A stretch of 64,000 bases of DNA, from positions 1 through 64,000 of the forward strand of contig CAYQMB010000002.1 in assembly GCA_964418565.1 (NCBI GenBank), read 5' to 3'. The notes under the pieces were generated by a model. The model was not told the DNA's origin. It did no database searches and saw nothing but the letters and a program-made list of their open reading frames with translations. The translations under genes and the position numbers were made by a program. Source of the DNA: JAQIBY01 sp964418565 (GTDB lineage: Bacteria > Bacteroidota > Bacteroidia > Bacteroidales > ML635J-15). Shown here one piece after another: positions 60,944-64,000 of the stretch; position 1 is the first letter of the stretch; each line of letters opens with the position of its first letter.

Positions 60944-60974
60944 TTGTTTCATAAGAAAAACAGGCTTATTTTTG
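60944..60974 (+). promoter_or_regulatory. Full-consensus Bacteroidota promoter of porZ
   Basis: TTG at 60944-60946, a 20-bp spacer and TATTTTTG at 60967-60974 give the expected minus-33 and minus-7 elements at correct spacing. Transcription would start near 60981, which favours the ATG at 60997 over that at 60988 as the porZ start. Confidence 0.6.
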
Positions 60975-60996
60975 GTTCTAGCTTAAAATGATTTAT

Positions 60997-63360
60997 ATGA
61001 AGTCCATACGCGAAGTTATAACGACCCTTTTATTTATTGTCTTCTTTCAGTTATCCTTTTCTCAGGTGGGTGTAGGGCAATGGCGGGGTCACCTTCCTTA
61101 CTCGTCCGGAATTGCGGTTGCTGAAAGCAATGATAAAGTATATGCAGCTACCGATTACGCTGTGTTTTCCTATGATAAGACCAGCGGAGAAACAGAAAAA
61201 CTCAATAAAATCACAGCCCTTTCAGACATTGGGGTTAGCAGTCTTGCATACAGCGACGAGCACAACTCATTAATAATCGGATACGACAACGGGAATCTTG
61301 ACATTCTAAAAAACCGTCGAATCATCAACATTTCAGACATCAAACGTAAAACCATCACTGCACCAAAAAGCATCAACAACATAACCTTCATTGATGACTT
61401 TGCATTTCTGTCCACAGGATTTGGAATAGTTGTTCTTGATGTTGATCGTCAGGAAATAAAATACACTTACTACATTGGCGATATGGGGTCTTATCTCTAT
61501 GTTTACGATATTGATTCTGATGGTGAATACATTTATGCCGCTACGGAAAACGGGATTTACAAAGGGGATTATTACAACGATAACCTTGCAGACTATGGCA
61601 ACTGGGAAATCATCACAGACCTTCCTTCAGAAGATCCCTTCAGCCACCTCCAGGGTAAGGATTTTTCCATACTGGAATTTTTTCAGGGCAAACTGATTGC
61701 AAATTTACATGATACGGAAAATGATAGAAATGACATGCTGTACACTTACGAAGACAGCGTGTGGAGTTATTTTCCGGACACATCCTTTCACACCACCACG
61801 CATATTGTATCCAATGGTAATCAGCTTATCCTAAACAAGCGCTATAAATTGTTTTTTCTCAATGAAAATTTAGAGATCGAAAGCAATGTTTTTCAGTACA
61901 CTATCCCGGGACAAGGCGGAACTCCCCTGGAACCGCAACACTTTATCCCCGGAAAAGATCATCAGTTGCTTATTGCTGACAAAAAATCAGGGCTTGTGCT
62001 TCAGAATTCCCGATGGAGCCATCAGATAATTAATCTTAACGGCCCTGCTTCATCAGAAGCTTTTGCTATGGATGCACAGGATGGCATTCTAATGTCTGTA
62101 GCAGGAGGGCGCGACCTTAGCTGGGTACAGCGGTACAATTTTGCTGAAATTAATTATTTCCAAAACCAAAGCTGGCACCAACTAACCTACAAGGAGGACA
62201 CAAGCTTATTAAACCTTCGGGACGCTGTTGAAGTGGCCATAAATCCGAAAAACACAAGCCAGGCATTCATTGGTCTGTGGGGTCAGGGTGTTCTTGAACT
62301 TAAAAACGGCCAGCTCAAAGAACATTACACCAGTGAAAATGCCAGTCTCACAGAGATACCCGAAATTGGTTACATTCGCATTGGGGGGCTTTATTTTGAT
62401 CAAAATCAAAACCTGTGGCTTACCAATTCCGGGGGAACGGTACCCATCCATGTCAGAAAACCTGATGGCACATGGATTGGACTAAACTACAGCAGCCAGA
62501 TTAATGTTGCCAACATTGGTGATATTCTGGTTACTGAAAATGATCACAAATGGGTTGTTTTACCCGGAGGTAAAGGATTATTTGTCTTTGATGACAACGG
62601 CACTCCCGAAGACCTCAACGATGACAGAACAAAACGCTTGAGCATCCAGGACGAATACGGAGAAATTATCTCCAACAATATTTTCTCCATTGCTGAGGAT
62701 AAAAACGGAAGCATCTGGATAGGCACCAGCGAAGGAGTAGTGGTATATTACACACCGGAGGATGTATTTGAAGAAAATCTGGTTGCCTCCCAGATTCTAA
62801 TCCCACGAAACGATGGCACAGATAATGCCGATATCTTACTTGGATCAGAAATTGTAACCGCCATTTGTGTTGACGGTGCCAACAAAAAGTGGTTCGGCAC
62901 CCAGAGCGGTGGCGTTTTTAAAACGTCAGAAGATGGTATCACACAGCTTCATCACTTTAATGAATCCAACAGCCCGGTTTTTTCAAACAATATTCTGAGC
63001 ATGGCCATTGAGCCGGAATCCGGTGAAGTCTTTATTGGAACAAATGAAGGTGTTGTTTCATACCGGGGAGAGGCCACTGAGGGCAGCGATGATTATTCCA
63101 GAGTATACGCCTTTCCCAACCCCGTAAGGCCTGAATACAGAGGCCCTATCACCATTCACGGCCTGATTGCCGGCTCCATTGTCAAAATCACGGATGTTGC
63201 AGGCAACATGGTATTCGAAACCCGCTCAGAAGGCGGACAGGCCATGTGGTATGGAAATAATCTCAATGGCGAAAGGGTGCAAACAGGTGTTTATCTGGTG
63301 ATGGTTGCCAATGAAGATGGGAGCAAGTCACATGTCACAAAAATTCTGTTTATTAACTGA
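60997..63360 (+). CDS. porZ: PorZ-like T9SS component (beta-propeller protein)
   Basis: PorZ is a surface part of the type IX secretion attachment complex; it helps link A-LPS to cargo. The 787-residue protein has a signal peptide (MKSIREVITTLLFIVFFQLSFSQ) and starts its mature part with GVGQWRGHLPYSSGIAVAESNDKVYAATDY, as PorZ does. Two seven-bladed propellers (about 25-650) have blades such as IYAATENGIYKGDY and IWIGTSEGVVVYY. A beta-sandwich and a C-terminal sorting-like domain follow (about 703-787, YAFPNPVRPEYRG to THVTKILFIN type). I chose the ATG at 60997 from promoter spacing; 60988 is possible. recO follows after 6 bp, the gene order I recall for other Bacteroidota. Confidence 0.85.
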   Translation: MKSIREVITTLLFIVFFQLSFSQVGVGQWRGHLPYSSGIAVAESNDKVYAATDYAVFSYDKTSGETEKLNKITALSDIGVSSLAYSDEHNSLIIGYDNGNLDILKNRRIINISDIKRKTITAPKSINNITFIDDFAFLSTGFGIVVLDVDRQEIKYTYYIGDMGSYLYVYDIDSDGEYIYAATENGIYKGDYYNDNLADYGNWEIITDLPSEDPFSHLQGKDFSILEFFQGKLIANLHDTENDRNDMLYTYEDSVWSYFPDTSFHTTTHIVSNGNQLILNKRYKLFFLNENLEIESNVFQYTIPGQGGTPLEPQHFIPGKDHQLLIADKKSGLVLQNSRWSHQIINLNGPASSEAFAMDAQDGILMSVAGGRDLSWVQRYNFAEINYFQNQSWHQLTYKEDTSLLNLRDAVEVAINPKNTSQAFIGLWGQGVLELKNGQLKEHYTSENASLTEIPEIGYIRIGGLYFDQNQNLWLTNSGGTVPIHVRKPDGTWIGLNYSSQINVANIGDILVTENDHKWVVLPGGKGLFVFDDNGTPEDLNDDRTKRLSIQDEYGEIISNNIFSIAEDKNGSIWIGTSEGVVVYYTPEDVFEENLVASQILIPRNDGTDNADILLGSEIVTAICVDGANKKWFGTQSGGVFKTSEDGITQLHHFNESNSPVFSNNILSMAIEPESGEVFIGTNEGVVSYRGEATEGSDDYSRVYAFPNPVRPEYRGPITIHGLIAGSIVKITDVAGNMVFETRSEGGQAMWYGNNLNGERVQTGVYLVMVANEDGSKSHVTKILFIN

Positions 63361-63366
63361 CAGCAT

Positions 63367-64000
63367 ATGTTTGTCAAGACCAATGCCATTGTACTTAATG
63401 CCATTAAGTATTCCGATTCCCGCATAATCGCCAGGCTGTTAACACCGGATTTCGGCAAAATTTCAGTAATGGCGTACACCGGGCGCACAAAACGGTCTGC
63501 AGGCAAAGCTGTCTATTTTCAACCGCTTTATTTACTGGAAACAGAAATCCAACACCGGGAAAACCGGGACATTCAACAGTTGCGAAACCTACGCCTGGCA
63601 GATAGCACAGGCCAAAACATTACAGATTATCACAAGCAAAGCATTTCCATCTTTCTTGCTGATGTCATGCACCGCAGCCTTCGGGAAAATGAGCCCGATC
63701 AGGCCCTGTTTGATTTTGTATGGCATGCACTGCAGCTTTTTGATAACAGCGATAAGTCCAGTGTAAACTTTCATTTGTTTTTCCTGAGCCATTTAATGAA
63801 ATACCTGGGTTTTTCTCCGGGAAACACCTGGTCGGAAAACAATGCCTATCTGAATATGGACTCCGGAATGTTTGTCAACAGAGAGTCCATCAATTCTGCA
63901 TGCCTTAATGAACGCGAAAGCCGTATCATAGACAGGTTTACCCATTTTTCTGCCAGTGAAATACCTGAAAAAGGGTTCTCCAACAAAGACCGAAAGCTCG
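63367..64000 (+). CDS. recO: DNA repair protein RecO, 3'-truncated by the window edge
   Basis: RecO helps load RecA at gapped DNA with RecR and binds SSB. The frame is open from the ATG at 63367 to the window end (211 codons), so the C-terminus is missing. The N-terminal OB fold reads VKTNAIVLNAIKYSDSRIIARLLTPDFGKISVMAYTG, the typical RecO opening. The helical domain follows (SIFLADVMHRSLRENEPDQALFDF). The visible part would lack the last 30 or so residues. It lies 6 bp after porZ. Confidence 0.9.
   Translation, partial: MFVKTNAIVLNAIKYSDSRIIARLLTPDFGKISVMAYTGRTKRSAGKAVYFQPLYLLETEIQHRENRDIQQLRNLRLADSTGQNITDYHKQSISIFLADVMHRSLRENEPDQALFDFVWHALQLFDNSDKSSVNFHLFFLSHLMKYLGFSPGNTWSENNAYLNMDSGMFVNRESINSACLNERESRIIDRFTHFSASEIPEKGFSNKDRKL

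Noticed and set aside
1..64000. CRISPR arrays, insertion sequences, prophage or integrative elements
   Set aside because: I looked for repeated spacers, transposase or integrase motifs and terminal repeats and saw none; the gene content is chromosomal throughout.

Overview
The window looks like a contiguous stretch of chromosome from a member of the Bacteroidota, most likely a Bacteroidales/Marinilabiliales-type bacterium. The evidence is gene content: a PorZ-like type IX secretion (T9SS) component, three further proteins with T9SS C-terminal sorting domains, an S46 dipeptidyl-peptidase, a C10 cysteine peptidase, the rsfS-ftsH-cdsA cluster, the acpP-fabF-rnc-IPExxxVDY cluster, and promoters of the Bacteroidota TTG / TAnnTTTG type. 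It is gene-dense. No gap between genes exceeds about 230 bp. I see no insertion sequence, prophage, CRISPR array or integrase. The first gene (leuS) is cut at its 5' end and the last (recO) at its 3' end.

Region by region: 1-6.3 kb holds leuS, a secreted DUF4476-like protein and a DPP7-like S46 peptidase. 6.4-10.8 kb (minus) is an rsfS-ftsH-DUF2007-cdsA operon preceded by a LPP20-like lipoprotein. 10.9-17.4 kb (plus) has RNase R, then a small membrane-anchored protein, a TonB-dependent receptor and a LysM lytic transglycosylase. 17.4-18.8 kb (minus) has an orphan receiver protein and an e(P4)-type acid phosphatase lipoprotein. 18.9-24.5 kb contains two large convergent secreted T9SS clients, a PNGase F-like protein interrupted by other domains and a C10 peptidase with CUB-like domains; they share a bidirectional terminator. 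24.6-30.2 kb has nadB, a second DUF2007 protein and a 1230-residue sensor/adenylate cyclase/HD fusion. 30.3-39.7 kb (plus) has a tandem USP protein followed by a likely operon: a DUF3352-like envelope protein, a lipoprotein, a DUF5723 outer-membrane protein, an O-antigen-ligase-like protein read in frame into a guanine deaminase, and a 3-methyladenine DNA glycosylase. 39.7-44.2 kb has purN (minus), then acpP, fabF, rnc, an IPExxxVDY-like protein and an M42 peptidase. 44.2-51.1 kb is rich in surface polysaccharide functions (flippase, two sulfotransferases, a KpsS/KpsC-like protein) with a Ca2+/Na+ antiporter and an aldehyde dehydrogenase between them. 51.1-54.8 kb has pheS, a lipoprotein cyclophilin, a small lipoprotein, a T9SS client and tRNA-Ala(GGC). 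54.9-64 kb has a PLP sulfur-amino-acid enzyme, a tightly overlapping M23 peptidase-dxr-rseP-unknown-rdgB operon, porZ and recO.

Themes: several genes serve one export route (porZ and its CTD-bearing clients), the envelope (lytic transglycosylase, M23 peptidase, RseP, FtsH, CdsA), and surface glycans. The least ordinary items are the propeller/Y_Y_Y adenylate cyclase that ends in a complete HD phosphohydrolase domain, the O-antigen-ligase/guanine-deaminase fusion (which one base in a GGGG run would undo), and the PNGase F fold interrupted by two extra domains. No computation was run; all calls rest on reading sequence and remembered family motifs.
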